Assembly (NCBI GenBank): GCA_009692395.1
Contig: SHZG01000004.1
Location: 1 to 37,317, forward strand
Length of the DNA: 37,317 nt
Source: Methylococcales bacterium
GTDB taxonomy: Bacteria; Pseudomonadota; Gammaproteobacteria; Methylococcales; Methylomonadaceae
Reading direction: 5' to 3'
Made by a program: the position numbers and the translations under genes. This document shows positions 9,534-20,145 of the stretch, one piece after another. The notes beneath the pieces are model-generated. The model was not told where the DNA came from and did no database searches. It saw nothing but the letters and a program-made list of their open reading frames with translations. How positions within the stretch are numbered: the stretch's first letter is position 1; the number at the start of each line of letters is the position of its first letter.

Positions 9534-10924
9534 TCATACTCCTCATGACTGTAAGACGACCCTGAGAAATTTTCAAAGCGGGTGTACTGTCCCAGAAAAG
9601 TTAAACGCACCGTTCCCAAAGGGCCATTACGCTGTTTACCAATAATCATTTCCGCAATGCCTTTATCAGGACTTTCAGGGTTATAAACCTCATCGCGATA
9701 CACAAACACAATCAAATCCGCGTCTTGCTCAATTGCCCCCGAATCACGCAAATCGGACATCACAGGGCGTTTATTCGGGCGTTGCTCCAGATTACGATTT
9801 AACTGTGATAACGCCACCACAGGCACATTCATTTCTTTCGCCAAGGCTTTTAAACCTCTGGAAATATCAGAAATTTGCTGCACGCGATTATCACCGCTAC
9901 TGGGCGACTGCATGAGCTGCAAATAATCCACCACAATTAAACCCAGCTGTCCATGTTCACGCGCCACACGCCGCGCTCTTGCGCGTAATTCAGTTGGGCT
10001 TAACGCAGGCGTATCATCAATAAATAATTTGGTATTTGCCAATAAACTAATCGCTGACGTTAACCGTGGCCAATCATCATCATCCAGCTTGCCCGTTCTG
10101 ACTTTATGTTGATCAATACGCCCTAAAGACGACATCATCCGCATTGCTAAAGAATCCCCTGGCATTTCCATACTGAACACTAACACAGGCTTATCGCTTT
10201 TTAACGCCACGTTTTCTGCCATGTTCATGGCTATTGTGGTTTTACCCATTGAAGGCCGACCCGCAACAATAATTAGATCTGATTGTTGCAAACCTGAGGT
10301 GAGTTCATCAAAATCGGTAAAGCCTGTACTTGCGCCTGTAATAGAGCCTTCTTGCCCATACAAGCGTTCGATTTTTTCAACTGTTTGCGCTAATAAGGTT
10401 TTAATCGCGACAAAACCGCCCTGCCCTTTTTGCCGTTGTTCAGCAATTTTAAAGACTTGCCGTTCAGCATTTTCTAGCAACTCAGCGGTTTCGCGTCCTT
10501 CGGTATTAAATGCTGAATTAGAAATTTCAGTGCCAACATGAATTAATTGCCGCAATACGGAACGGTCTTTCACAATTTTGGTATAGGCGAGAATATTGGC
10601 AGCCGTGGGGGTATCTTCGACTAACATAATCAAATAAGGTAAGCCGCCGATACTGTCGAGTTCACCGATATTACGCAAGGCATCCGACAGCGTAATAATG
10701 TCAAATGGCATTTGTTTTTCAGCCAAATCTTCGATGACGCGAAAAATTAACTGGTGATTACGCCGATAAAAATCAATCTCGACAATCTGATCGGCAACAC
10801 TGTCCCACGTTTGATTATCCATCATCAAACTCCCCAAAACTGACTGTTCAGCCTGCATGGAATTAGGCGGAACTTTTAGCTTATCAACTGAATAATCACG
10901 ATCCATTGAATAATTTTCGTACAT
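9530..10924 (-). CDS. dnaB: Replicative DNA helicase
   Basis: PPNSMQAEQSVLGSLM N-domain; Walker A GRPSMGKTT; DYLQLM; overlaps alr start by 4 nt. Confidence 0.96.
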   Translation of the reverse strand: MYENYSMDRDYSVDKLKVPPNSMQAEQSVLGSLMMDNQTWDSVADQIVEIDFYRRNHQLIFRVIEDLAEKQMPFDIITLSDALRNIGELDSIGGLPYLIMLVEDTPTAANILAYTKIVKDRSVLRQLIHVGTEISNSAFNTEGRETAELLENAERQVFKIAEQRQKGQGGFVAIKTLLAQTVEKIERLYGQEGSITGASTGFTDFDELTSGLQQSDLIIVAGRPSMGKTTIAMNMAENVALKSDKPVLVFSMEMPGDSLAMRMMSSLGRIDQHKVRTGKLDDDDWPRLTSAISLLANTKLFIDDTPALSPTELRARARRVAREHGQLGLIVVDYLQLMQSPSSGDNRVQQISDISRGLKALAKEMNVPVVALSQLNRNLEQRPNKRPVMSDLRDSGAIEQDADLIVFVYRDEVYNPESPDKGIAEMIIGKQRNGPLGTVRLTFLGQYTRFENFSGSSYSHEEYE

Positions 10925-10970
10925 TATGAATTACAGAGTAAAAACGGCTTGCCATTTAACACAGAACAAC

Positions 10971-10997
10971 CCTGACAGGTTTTATAAACCCGTTAGG
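10971..10997. repeat. Diverged member of the 27 nt CCTG..AGGTTTTA..AAACC..AGG palindrome family
   Basis: cctgacaggttttataaacccgttagg: same length and core layout as the copy inside 31695-31727. Confidence 0.45.
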
Positions 10998-11090
10998 TTT
11001 CTGTAATTGGTCGCCTTAAAAACAAGTCATGATAGCGTAAATTTAAGGTAATTGTTAAAAACAACTCATCGGTACACGCACAAAAAAAGC

Positions 11091-11096
11091 TATAAT
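11091..11096 (+). promoter_or_regulatory. Candidate -10 box (TATAAT) for mtaB
   Basis: gcTATAATgaacccct about 26 nt before the ATG at 11122; no convincing -35. Confidence 0.45.
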
Positions 11097-11121
11097 GAAC
11101 CCCTTTTTTTGTCTTAACATC

Positions 11122-12411
11122 ATGCTAGTACACCTTAAAACCCTAGGCTGCCGCCTTAATGAAGCCGAATTAGAAACGTGGGCGCAAGCCTTTCAACAAG
11201 CAGGGCATTCCATCACTCAGCAAGCCGAAGCGGCTAACCTGATTGTGCTTAACTCTTGTGCGGTCACAGGCGATGCGGCGCGGAAATCTCGCCAGTTAAT
11301 TCGCCGTATCCACCGTGATAATCCCACTGCTAAATTAGTCGTCAGTGGCTGTTATGCGACCTTGCATCAACAAGAAGCGGAGTCATTATTAGGCGTAGAT
11401 TTGGTGGTGAGCAATAAAGACAAAGATCAGTTAGTCGAACAAGCCATCACCGAATTGAACATGAACACCATGCCTGCTATGTCCACCGAACCAGCGGAAA
11501 TTTCGTTGTTCACGCGGGGCAGACAACGCGCATTCGTTAAAGTCCAAGATGGCTGCCGTTATCGCTGCACCTTTTGCATCGTGACCGTGGCGCGGGGTGA
11601 AGAGAACAGCCGTCCGATACAAGTCGTGATTGATGAAATTAACGCGCTATACAACCAAGGTATTCATGAAGTTATTTTAACGGGCGTACACTTAGGCGGT
11701 TATGGCAGTGACTTGGGTAATAATCTATCCGAATTAATTAAAGCTATTCTCGCTGATACCAATATTCCGCGTTTACGCTTAGGTTCATTAGAACCGTGGG
11801 AATTACCCGCTGATTTTTTTCAATTATTTGATAATCCGCGCCTCATGCCGCATTTACATCTCCCGTTACAAAGCGGTTCTGATACCGTGTTACGGCGGAT
11901 GGCGCGGCGGTGTAAAACTGACGAATTCGCGGCTATTGTCAATCAACTCCGCACACAAATTCCGCATTTTAATATCACCACCGATATTATCGTCGGCTTT
12001 CCTGCGGAGAGTGAACAAGAATGGCAAGACAGTTTTGACACCGTGCAACGCATTGGTTTTGGTCATATTCATATTTTCACCTACTCACGACGTGAAGGTA
12101 CAAAAGCCGCGACCTTACCCGACCAACTCACCAACGACATTAAAAAACAACGTAGCCAACAACTGCACGAACTCGCAGACACCCTCAAACAACAGTTTTA
12201 TACTGCCAATATCGGCAATGAATTTCCTGTGTTATGGGAAGGTTATAGCGAACCCTTAGCCGATGGCAAACACCGTGTATTTGGTTATACGCCGAATTAT
12301 TTGCGTGTCGCTTGTGTGTTAGATGCCGCTATCAGCGTTGAAAATCAAACCATTAACACACGCTTAACCGCAGTGGCAGATGGCGTTATCATTGGTGAAT
12401 TAGTGCAGTAA
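11122..12411 (+). CDS. mtaB: tRNA threonylcarbamoyladenosine (t6A) methylthiotransferase
   Basis: LKTLGCRLNEAE; radical-SAM CRYRCTFCIV; HLPLQSGSDTVLRRMARR. Confidence 0.92.
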   Translation: MLVHLKTLGCRLNEAELETWAQAFQQAGHSITQQAEAANLIVLNSCAVTGDAARKSRQLIRRIHRDNPTAKLVVSGCYATLHQQEAESLLGVDLVVSNKDKDQLVEQAITELNMNTMPAMSTEPAEISLFTRGRQRAFVKVQDGCRYRCTFCIVTVARGEENSRPIQVVIDEINALYNQGIHEVILTGVHLGGYGSDLGNNLSELIKAILADTNIPRLRLGSLEPWELPADFFQLFDNPRLMPHLHLPLQSGSDTVLRRMARRCKTDEFAAIVNQLRTQIPHFNITTDIIVGFPAESEQEWQDSFDTVQRIGFGHIHIFTYSRREGTKAATLPDQLTNDIKKQRSQQLHELADTLKQQFYTANIGNEFPVLWEGYSEPLADGKHRVFGYTPNYLRVACVLDAAISVENQTINTRLTAVADGVIIGELVQ

Positions 12412-12418
12412 TCGCAGG

Positions 12419-12451
12419 TAAAAAAGCCCATCATTGCAACTGATGGGCTGG
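12419..12451 (-). terminator. Rho-independent terminator for the minus-strand gene at 12468
   Basis: agcccatca-ttgcaac-tgatgggct stem, with a run of A on the + strand side giving a T run on the minus transcript. Confidence 0.75.
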
Positions 12452-12467
12452 GATTATCGTGACCGTT

Positions 12468-12983
12468 TTATTCTGCGGGTGTTAAATGATGCTGTTTGTG
12501 TTCATCTATCACTTGGTTGCCGTGTTCCTTCTCCTGAGCATCAAACCACTCATGCAGAGCTTGCGCAAACTGAGGATATTCAGTTGTGTAATGAATTTGC
12601 ACACCTTTGGGTAAGGCTTTATATTCAAATTTTATATCGAATGGCTTTGCTAGTTTTAACTGCGCAAGACCTGCCATATCCGCACCGTGTATACGTTCAG
12701 TTTCAGAAAAATCACCTTTACTGAAATCATTACTTAGTTTAAGTAGATGCGCCTGAATTAATTTTATTTGCTCGGTATTATCGGCTGATTTAACGACGAT
12801 ATGCTGCACACCGCCATGCACTGTTTTAGTAAACATCTGCACTGCTTGATCTACATTGTATGGTTCTACTTGTTTGCTACGTTGATACACCTCCTCAACG
12901 CGTGCAGGACTGACTTCTTCAACAGAAAATGCAGCGGTAGAAAACACCACCAACCCTGTCAATAATAAAGCGTAACGTTTCAT
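12468..12983 (-). CDS. Conserved exported protein of unknown function
   Basis: Signal peptide MKRYALLLTGLVVFSTAAFS; GGVQHIVVKSAD..QIKLIQAHL..GDFSETERIHGADMAGL. Confidence 0.7.
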   Translation of the reverse strand: MKRYALLLTGLVVFSTAAFSVEEVSPARVEEVYQRSKQVEPYNVDQAVQMFTKTVHGGVQHIVVKSADNTEQIKLIQAHLLKLSNDFSKGDFSETERIHGADMAGLAQLKLAKPFDIKFEYKALPKGVQIHYTTEYPQFAQALHEWFDAQEKEHGNQVIDEHKQHHLTPAE

Positions 12984-13167
12984 AATCGTATTCCTCGTTT
13001 CTTCGTGCATGACAACAACAGATAATCCATTGAAAGACTACAACCCATGAAAACTAAGTAGCACACAAAAGACTATCCGACTACCATTAATATAGGCGTA
13101 TTAATTTCACTACTCAAGGTGAAATTTATAATGGTATAGATAACGCAGTATAAATTGATTATAAAAC

Positions 13168-13223
13168 CGTTCGCCCTGAGCTTGTCGAAGGGCTATAGTG
13201 GTTCGACAGGCTCACCACGAACG
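13168..13223. repeat. REP-like palindromic repeat (cgttcgccctgagcttgtcgaag...gttcgacaggctcaccacgaacg)
   Basis: Imperfect inverted arms of about 22 nt in an intergenic region; matches a widely distributed bacterial intergenic palindrome type. Confidence 0.75.
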
Positions 13224-13250
13224 ACATCATTTTATTGTGCTTTGGCTATA
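13224..13250. repeat. 27 nt sequence repeated inverted at 24302-24328
   Basis: acatcattttattgtgctttggctata is the exact reverse complement of tatagccaaagcacaataaaatgatgt at the waaF 3' end. Confidence 0.85.
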
Positions 13251-13292
13251 GCATTGTCCGACAAACCACCAATATAACTATCAGAAAGTTTT

Positions 13293-13853
13293 ATGAATGA
13301 CGATAACCTAGATTTTTATGAAATCCTTGAGATAAGTTCAAATGCCAGTCAAGATACGATTGATAGAATGTTTCGTTTTTTAGCCCAGCGTTATTATCCT
13401 GATCGCCATGAAACGGGTGATGCTATCAAATTTGATCAAATTGTTAAGGCTCATGACACCTTGAGGGACCTTGAAAAGCGTACTGCTTATGACATCAAGC
13501 ATAAGAAAAATTCAGAATATCATTGGAATTTGGTTTAAGAGGCGGGTGATACGGACGGTTTTGAAAACGATGAGAGTATTCAAGCAAGGGTTCTGTCAGT
13601 TATGTATATCAAACGCAAACGTGATATGTCTCATCCAGGCATTGGTAATATGCTGCTTGAGCGTTTAATTGGTTGCCCAGAAGAAATACTGGAATTTCAT
13701 CTGTGGTATTTAAGGGAAAAAGGCTGGGTTACACGCATGGAAGACGGTTTACTGGCGATTACCGCAGCAGGCGTTGATAAAGCACTAGCCAATCATCATG
13801 CAGGTGGGGCAAACAAATCAATCACCGACCAGCATAATGTCATTCATTTGTGA
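13293..13853 (+). pseudogene. DnaJ-domain protein with C-terminal winged-helix-like region, interrupted by one in-frame TAA (13536-13538)
   Basis: ORFs 13293-13538 and 13602-13853 are in the same frame; read-through gives ...EYHWNLV*EAGDTDGFENDESIQARVLSVMYIKRKRDMSHPG... with no other stop. Confidence 0.75.
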
Positions 13854-13905
13854 TGCTTAAGGCATTAACATCCGCTCCACTCAACACGCGTATCGAGAAA
13901 AAACC

Positions 13906-14220
13906 ATGATAAAGTCTTTAATCCTCGCACTATTAGCATTCAGTATTGCACCCATCGCAACTGCTAGCGATGCAGAAATATCCTGCCGTAAAGAACTGGG
14001 TAAAAAGGTAGCGGCTGTCTATGTACAGCAGTGCATTGAAATTTCTCCTGCATCCCATCCACCTTGCAATGACCAGAATGCTTGCTCACTCATCATGGAC
14101 GAAATCAAGCGTGGCTGTGAGTTTGCAAAGAATACTGAAGGCGGAAACCTTCCAGAGTTTTGTAATGAACACATTACGCGGTTTCACTTAAGCGTAACCT
14201 ATCCATGTATAATGCGGTGA
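13906..14220 (+). CDS. Small exported cysteine-rich protein, unknown function
   Basis: Signal peptide MIKSLILALLAFSIAPIATA followed by several spaced Cys residues. Confidence 0.55.
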   Translation: MIKSLILALLAFSIAPIATASDAEISCRKELGKKVAAVYVQQCIEISPASHPPCNDQNACSLIMDEIKRGCEFAKNTEGGNLPEFCNEHITRFHLSVTYPCIMR

Positions 14221-14247
14221 TGTTAGTTACTATTAGGGTATTTGTTT

Positions 14248-15936
14248 ATGATAATTCTCGGTATTAATGATGTGGGTCATCATAATTCCGCCGCATCAAT
14301 TGTTGTTGATGGTCAATTGGTCGCCTCTATTGAAGAGGAGCGCATTTCACGCATTAAAATGGATAACGCTTATCCGCATCAAGCGATTGCTGAGGCGTTA
14401 GCGATTGCAGGTATTACCGCTGAACAGGTGGATGTGGTGGCGTTGGCAGGTTTATCGCGCTGGGATCAAAAGCCTTATGTGGATACTTTATTCAAATACA
14501 TGGCGAAAGTTGCTAAACAAGAGCCTGATATTAAAAAGTTTTATTGGAATCAACAACCTGCGCGACTTACCCGCTTATTTAAACAACGTCAAAAACCTGC
14601 GGGTATCTTGGCTGATAAACCCACGAAAACCGTTGAGCATCATTTAGCCCATGCTGCATCGGCTTATTATGCGTCACCATTTGCCGATGAACGCGTGGGC
14701 GTTATTTCTTTGGATGGTGTGGGTGATTTTTCGTAGGGTTCGGTGTGGTTAGGTGAACACGGACAATTACAACAAGTTGAGTATTTACCGTATCTCAATA
14801 GTATCGGTTTGCTGTATTCAGCGGTGACGATTTATCTGGGTTTGAAAGCCACGCGCCACGAAGGTAAAGTGTTAGGTTTGGCAGCGTTTGGTAATCCAGA
14901 GCCGTTATTATCATGGTTATTCGCCCATACTAATCAGTCGGATTGGGCAAATTTGTTTGATGCTAAATTGGCGCGGATTGCCTTACAGTTTGCTAAAGAA
15001 ATCGGGCAATCAGCTCTTCGAGCATTGTGTGATGGCTTGAGTCAAGAAGACGTTGCCGCAGGCATTCAAGCCTATACCGAACACTTGATTTGCAACTGGA
15101 TACAACACCAAGCCCAGCAATTAAAACTCAGCAAATTAGCCTTAGCAGGCGGCGTATTTGCCAACGTTAAGTTAAATCAACGACTGTTAGCTTTGCCTGA
15201 AATTGATAATATTTATGTGCATCCAAATATGGGTGATGGTGGTTTGGCAACGGGTGCGGCTTACTAAGTCTATTCGCGCTTACAAAATGGTTTGACCCCA
15301 AAGTTACAACCGCACGTTTATTTAGGCACAGACATTAATCGAGAAAACGCGTTAGCTGCGTTAGAAAAATCAGGATTGGCTTACAGTGAACCTGAAAATT
15401 TATCTTATGCGGTGGCGAAGTTATTAGCCGCAGGTAAAGTAGTCGCAAGAGCGGCGGGGAAAATGAAATACGGCCCGCGTGCGTTGGGCAATCGCACAGT
15501 GATGGCTTCTTGTCAGGATAAAAAAATTAATCAATGGCTGAATGAAACATTTGCCCGCACCGAGTTTATGCCGTTCGCGCCTGTGATTATCGAAGAACAG
15601 GCGCAGGCGTATTTTCCTGATTGGCAAGAAAACCACGTTACAGCGCGGTTGATGACGCTGACTTATGATGCCTCACCCGTCGCGCAACAAAATATTCCAG
15701 CAGCGGTTCATGTCGATAATACCGCCAGACCACAAGTGATACGCCGCGTCGATAATCCTGCCTATTACGATATTATTAACGACTATTATCACTTAACAGG
15801 CGTTGCTAGTGTGATTAACACCAGCTTCAATATGCACGAAGAGCCGATTGTTCGCACGGCTGAAGAAGCCATTCAAGCATTTAAAGCGGCTCAGTTGGAC
15901 GCGCTTATTTTGGATGGTTTTTTAATCGAGCAATAA
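14248..15936 (+). pseudogene. NodU/CmcH-family carbamoyltransferase with two in-frame stops (TAG 14734-14736, TAA 15265-15267)
   Basis: Three ORFs share one frame and together make one carbamoyltransferase: MIILGINDVGHHNSAASIVVDG..EEERISR..; ..HEGKVLGLAAFG..LALAGGVFANVKLNQRL..; ..KMKYGPRALGNRTVMA..VINTSFNMHEEPIV. Confidence 0.88.
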
Positions 15937-15943
15937 AACTGCG

Positions 15944-15973
15944 GGAGTACAAACCTAGGTTTGTATTCCTTTT
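15944..15973 (+). terminator. Rho-independent terminator downstream of the carbamoyltransferase
   Basis: ggagtacaaacc-ta-ggtttgtattcc followed by TTTT. Confidence 0.7.
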
Positions 15974-16914
15974 CATTGGCTTTCTGCAAAGTTATCAGTT
16001 GCCGAAACCAACGCGTTTATCATGTCATCACCTTGCGCAATATGCCCTGCATTCGGCAGAATAATATACTCCGCATGAGGCATGGCTAGCTGCAAACACA
16101 TTCCTGCTTCGATAGGGCAGACTAAATCCATGCGCCCATGAATAATCACGGTGGAAATGCTTGCTAATAAGTGGCAATTATCCAGAATCTGATTTTCCGC
16201 AATAAAATAACGATGCTTGGCATAATGCAGTTCCATTCGTGCTAGCTTGAGCATTTTTTCACTAACGTGTTCATCGCTAGGCTGATAATCATTGCCTAAA
16301 GCCACTTGCGCTCCCCATGCCAACCATTCTTTGGCAACTCGCCGCTGTGTGACTTCATCTTTATCCCAGAGCGCGTTATAACATTCCTGTACAAAATTAT
16401 TATGATTGGCATTAGGAATGCTATCAATCAACCGCTTCCATTGTTCAGGATAAATACGCCCTGCCCCATCTTTGGCAAACCAATTCAAATCAGCTTGCCG
16501 TGCTAAAAATACCGCACGAATAATCAAGCCCATGACTTTATCAGGATGCTGTTGTGCATACAATAACGCCAACGCCGCACCCCACGAACCACCGAACACC
16601 AGCCATTGCTTGATATTGAGTTGTGTGCGGATGCGCTCTAAATCTTCACATAAATCTTGGGTGGTATTTTTATCCAGCTCACCAAATGGTAATGATAAAC
16701 CGCAAGCACGTTGGTCTAGCAGAATAATATGATAACGTTCAGAATTAAAAAACTGGCGGTGATGCGGTTTAGTCCCTGAGCAAGGCCCACCATGTAAAAA
16801 AACCACAGGAATCCCGTCTGGATTGCCGCTTTGTTCAACATAAACACGGTGCTGACTACTTGTGTCGAGAAAAAAACTGTTAAAATGCTGGATTTCAGGG
16901 TAAAGAGTTTTCAT
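15973..16914 (-). CDS. pip: Proline iminopeptidase (alpha/beta hydrolase)
   Basis: HGGPCSGTKPHHRQFF, LLDQRACGLS, nucleophile elbow GGSWGAAL. Confidence 0.88.
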   Translation of the reverse strand: MKTLYPEIQHFNSFFLDTSSQHRVYVEQSGNPDGIPVVFLHGGPCSGTKPHHRQFFNSERYHIILLDQRACGLSLPFGELDKNTTQDLCEDLERIRTQLNIKQWLVFGGSWGAALALLYAQQHPDKVMGLIIRAVFLARQADLNWFAKDGAGRIYPEQWKRLIDSIPNANHNNFVQECYNALWDKDEVTQRRVAKEWLAWGAQVALGNDYQPSDEHVSEKMLKLARMELHYAKHRYFIAENQILDNCHLLASISTVIIHGRMDLVCPIEAGMCLQLAMPHAEYIILPNAGHIAQGDDMINALVSATDNFAESQ

Positions 16915-17203
16915 TTTTTGAGTTGATTAAAGTGGGGGTATAAAAAAGCAGGACAACAAGTTGACTAGTTTACAACAATTTGCGAGGCGTTCAGTAATTG
17001 ACAACGCCCAGCAGAATATCTGAAATCATAAAACCGTATCAAACACGTGCTGCACGGATTTTTTAGCCAGTTATCTGCCCATAATGGTGCAAAAATCATC
17101 TTTATTACAGCAATAATGACCCGCTTAGTAGATTTATGCTTGAATTACACTACTATTGGCATTATGTTAGTGTCATATAACATATTTTTGTGTAGCAGTG
17201 ACT

Positions 17204-17527
17204 ATGTCTGATTTTGATCCACTTGATGATAACAGCGATGATTTAACCTTTAAAGATGCTAAGCCAACGCTACAAAGACCACCTTTATATAAAGTGATTT
17301 TGTTAAACGATGATTTTACGCCCATGGATTTTGTCATTGAAATTCTAATGGGTTTTTTTGCCATGCCTGAGGATAAAGCGACACAGGTTATGCTACAAAT
17401 ACATACACAAGGAGTCGGGGTATGCGGTACATATACTAAAGATGTAGCAGACACTAAAGTGGTTATAGTCAACGAATATTCGCACGAGCATCAGCATCCT
17501 CTGTTGTGCGCGATGGAAGAAGTATAG
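17204..17527 (+). CDS. clpS: ATP-dependent Clp protease adaptor ClpS
   Basis: [23 protein letters not shown]; upstream of clpA. Confidence 0.95.
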   Translation: MSDFDPLDDNSDDLTFKDAKPTLQRPPLYKVILLNDDFTPMDFVIEILMGFFAMPEDKATQVMLQIHTQGVGVCGTYTKDVADTKVVIVNEYSHEHQHPLLCAMEEV

Positions 17528-17539
17528 AGTGGAGCATTT

Positions 17540-19801
17540 ATGTTAAGTAAAGAACTTGAAGTGACCTTAAACACCGCTTTTAAAAATGCGCGTGATAAAC
17601 GACACGAATTTATCACGGTAGAGCATTTGTTATTGGCATTGCTAGATAACGCGGCGGCTGAAACCATTATGAATGCGTGTGCGTGTAACATTAAAATGTT
17701 ACGCGGGCAGTTGACGCAATTTATTGACGAGACTATTTCCTATATTCCCGACGGTGTGCAACGGGAAACGCAGCCTACTTTAGGGTTTCAACGCGTATTA
17801 CAACGCGCTGTGTTTCATGTGCAGGCTTCTGATAAAAAGGAAGTGACAGGCGCGAGTTTATTTGTCGCCCTGTTCAGTGAGCAGGATTCTCATGCTGTTT
17901 ATTTGCTTAACAAACAAGATATAACACGCCTTGATGTGGTTAACTTTTTAGCGCATGGCACAACAAAAGCCGAGCAAGACCCTGATGCAGATGCGCGTGG
18001 CGCAGAGTCTGGGCACGCGGATGCAGAAAATTCAGGGAGTGACTTAGAAAAATACACCACTAATCTGAATGAAGAAGCACGGCAAGGTCGAATTGACCCG
18101 TTAATTGGTCGAGATTTAGAAGTTGAGCGCACCATTCAAACACTGTGCCGCCGCCGTAAAAATAACCCGTTATTAGTGGGTGAAGCGGGTGTGGGTAAAA
18201 CTGCTATTGCAGAAGGCCTAGCAAAAAGAATTGTCGAAGGCGATGTCCCTGAAATCCTGAAAAATAGTGTGATTTATTCGCTGGATTTAGGCGCGTTAGT
18301 CGCAGGCACTAAATACCGTGGCGACTTTGAAAAACGTCTAAAATCCTTAGTGACTAATCTAAAAAAAGAACCCGATTCGATTTTATTTATCGACGAAATT
18401 CATACCATTATTGGTGCAGGTTCAGCGTCAGGCGGTGTGATGGATGCATCCAATCTAATCAAACCCGTATTAGCCTCTGGGCAATTACGTTGTATCGGTT
18501 CAACCACTTATCAAGAATATCGTGGTATTTTTGAAAAAGACCACGCCTTAGCGCGTCGTTTTCAAAAAGTGGATGTGCTAGAGCCGTCTGTTGAAGATAC
18601 CATTTTGATTTTAAAAGGCTTAAAAACTCGTTTTGAACAACATCACGATGTTAAATACTCACCCGAAGCCTTACGCTTAGCCGCTGAATTATCTGATCGA
18701 TATATCACTGATAGGCATTTGCCTGACAAAGCCATTGATGTAATTGATGAGGCGGGCGCGAAACAACGCATGGCTTCCGAAGCCACCCGAAAACAGCTTA
18801 TTGAAGCCATTGATATAGAAGAAATCGTCTCTAAAATCGCTAGAGTTCCCGCTAAATCGGTATCCTCTAACGACATCGACAAATTAAGCAACTTAGAGAA
18901 AAATCTAAAAATGCTGGTGTTTGGTCAAGACGAAGCCATTTCTGCGTTAGCTTCAGCCATTAAATTATCCCGCGCTGGACTGCGAGATTCACAAAAAACC
19001 ATCGGTTCATTTATTTTTGCAGGCCCTACAGGCGTTGGCAAAACCGAAGTGACGCGTCAATTAGCAAAAGTGTTAGGCGTAGAATTAATTCGTTTTGATA
19101 TGTCCGAATACATGGAGCGGCATACCGTTTCACGACTCATCGGCGCACCCCCAGGTTATGTCGGTTTCGATCAGGGCGGTTTATTAACTGAACAAGTCAC
19201 TAAACATCCGCACGCCGTTTTATTATTAGACGAACTGGAAAAAGCCCATCCTGATATTTTTAACTTGCTACTGCAAGTCATGGATCATGGCTCTTTAACC
19301 GACAATAATGGACGCAAAGCTGATTTTCGTAACATTATTTTAGTGATGACGACCAACGCAGGCGCAGAAGAAGGCAGTCGCGCCTCCATTGGCTTTACCT
19401 CTCAAGACCACGCCACTGACAGCTTAAAAGTCATTGAAAAAGGCTTTTCTCCTGAATTCCGAAACCGTTTAGATGCCATTATTCAATTCAAACCATTGGA
19501 TCTTGCTATTGTGGGGTATGTAGTCGATAAATTCATTTTTGAATTAGAAGCACTGCTAAGCGATAAACAAGTCACCCTTTCTTTAGATACCGAAGCCCGT
19601 TTATGGTTAGCTGAACACGGCTGCGACCCAAAAATGGGTGCTAGACCGATGGCGCGATTAATCCAAGAGAAAATTAAAAAACCTCTGGCTAATGACTTGC
19701 TATTTGGCAAACTCGCGCACGGCGGTCATGTAAGAATTTATGTGGAAAATAAAGAATTGGCTTTTGCTATAGCAAGCAAAGAATTGATTGTTTCTGAATA
19801 A
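17540..19801 (+). CDS. clpA: ATP-dependent Clp protease ATP-binding subunit ClpA
   Basis: Two AAA+ modules ([30 protein letters not shown]); Clp N-domain. Confidence 0.97.
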   Translation: MLSKELEVTLNTAFKNARDKRHEFITVEHLLLALLDNAAAETIMNACACNIKMLRGQLTQFIDETISYIPDGVQRETQPTLGFQRVLQRAVFHVQASDKKEVTGASLFVALFSEQDSHAVYLLNKQDITRLDVVNFLAHGTTKAEQDPDADARGAESGHADAENSGSDLEKYTTNLNEEARQGRIDPLIGRDLEVERTIQTLCRRRKNNPLLVGEAGVGKTAIAEGLAKRIVEGDVPEILKNSVIYSLDLGALVAGTKYRGDFEKRLKSLVTNLKKEPDSILFIDEIHTIIGAGSASGGVMDASNLIKPVLASGQLRCIGSTTYQEYRGIFEKDHALARRFQKVDVLEPSVEDTILILKGLKTRFEQHHDVKYSPEALRLAAELSDRYITDRHLPDKAIDVIDEAGAKQRMASEATRKQLIEAIDIEEIVSKIARVPAKSVSSNDIDKLSNLEKNLKMLVFGQDEAISALASAIKLSRAGLRDSQKTIGSFIFAGPTGVGKTEVTRQLAKVLGVELIRFDMSEYMERHTVSRLIGAPPGYVGFDQGGLLTEQVTKHPHAVLLLDELEKAHPDIFNLLLQVMDHGSLTDNNGRKADFRNIILVMTTNAGAEEGSRASIGFTSQDHATDSLKVIEKGFSPEFRNRLDAIIQFKPLDLAIVGYVVDKFIFELEALLSDKQVTLSLDTEARLWLAEHGCDPKMGARPMARLIQEKIKKPLANDLLFGKLAHGGHVRIYVENKELAFAIASKELIVSE

Positions 19802-19816
19802 ATACTAGAACGTTCA

Positions 19817-19848
19817 CGTTAATTCCATCCATTAAGGTGGAATTAACG
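19817..19848. terminator. Hairpin between convergent clpA and infA, overlapping the infA stop
   Basis: cgttaattcca-tccattaagg-tggaattaacg, 11 bp perfect stem; no strong T tract. Confidence 0.5.
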
Positions 19849-20061
19849 CATACGGAAAGTGATACGACCTTTAGATAAATCGTAGGGTGTCATTTCAACT
19901 TTAACGCTGTCACCTGTCAAAATACGAATGTAATGTTTACGCATTTTTCCTGAGATATGTGCAGTAACAATATGCCCATTCTCCAGTTGTACGCGAAACA
20001 TAGTATTAGGAAGGGTATCAATTACCTTACCTTCCATTTCAATTTGGTCTTCTTTGGCCAT
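19843..20061 (-). CDS. infA: Translation initiation factor IF-1
   Basis: [67 protein letters not shown]. Confidence 0.97.
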   Translation of the reverse strand: MAKEDQIEMEGKVIDTLPNTMFRVQLENGHIVTAHISGKMRKHYIRILTGDSVKVEMTPYDLSKGRITFRMR

Positions 20062-20145
20062 TTGTGTGTAATCCAAGCAATTAAAAGTACCGATGATACC
20101 ACAAGCCTGATTTTAACAACAGAAGCGTATCATTTGAGTTTGACC

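Noticed and set aside
11828-12259. 143 aa ORF overlapping mtaB in another frame
   Set aside because: Shadow ORF within a clear radical-SAM gene.
12434-12724. 96 aa + strand ORF opposite the exported protein gene
   Set aside because: Overlaps a terminator and a better-supported minus-strand gene with signal peptide.
13536-15267. Genome-wide reassignment of TAA/TAG as sense codons
   Set aside because: TAA ends many normal genes here (for example kdsD, lptA, mtaB) and TAG ends clpS and the GGDEF-EAL gene, so global recoding does not fit; only local read-through or mutation remains possible.
16650-16720. Unusual DQRACG (instead of DQRGCG) and GGSWGAAL in proline iminopeptidase
   Set aside because: The nucleophile serine elbow is intact; this looks like ordinary family variation.
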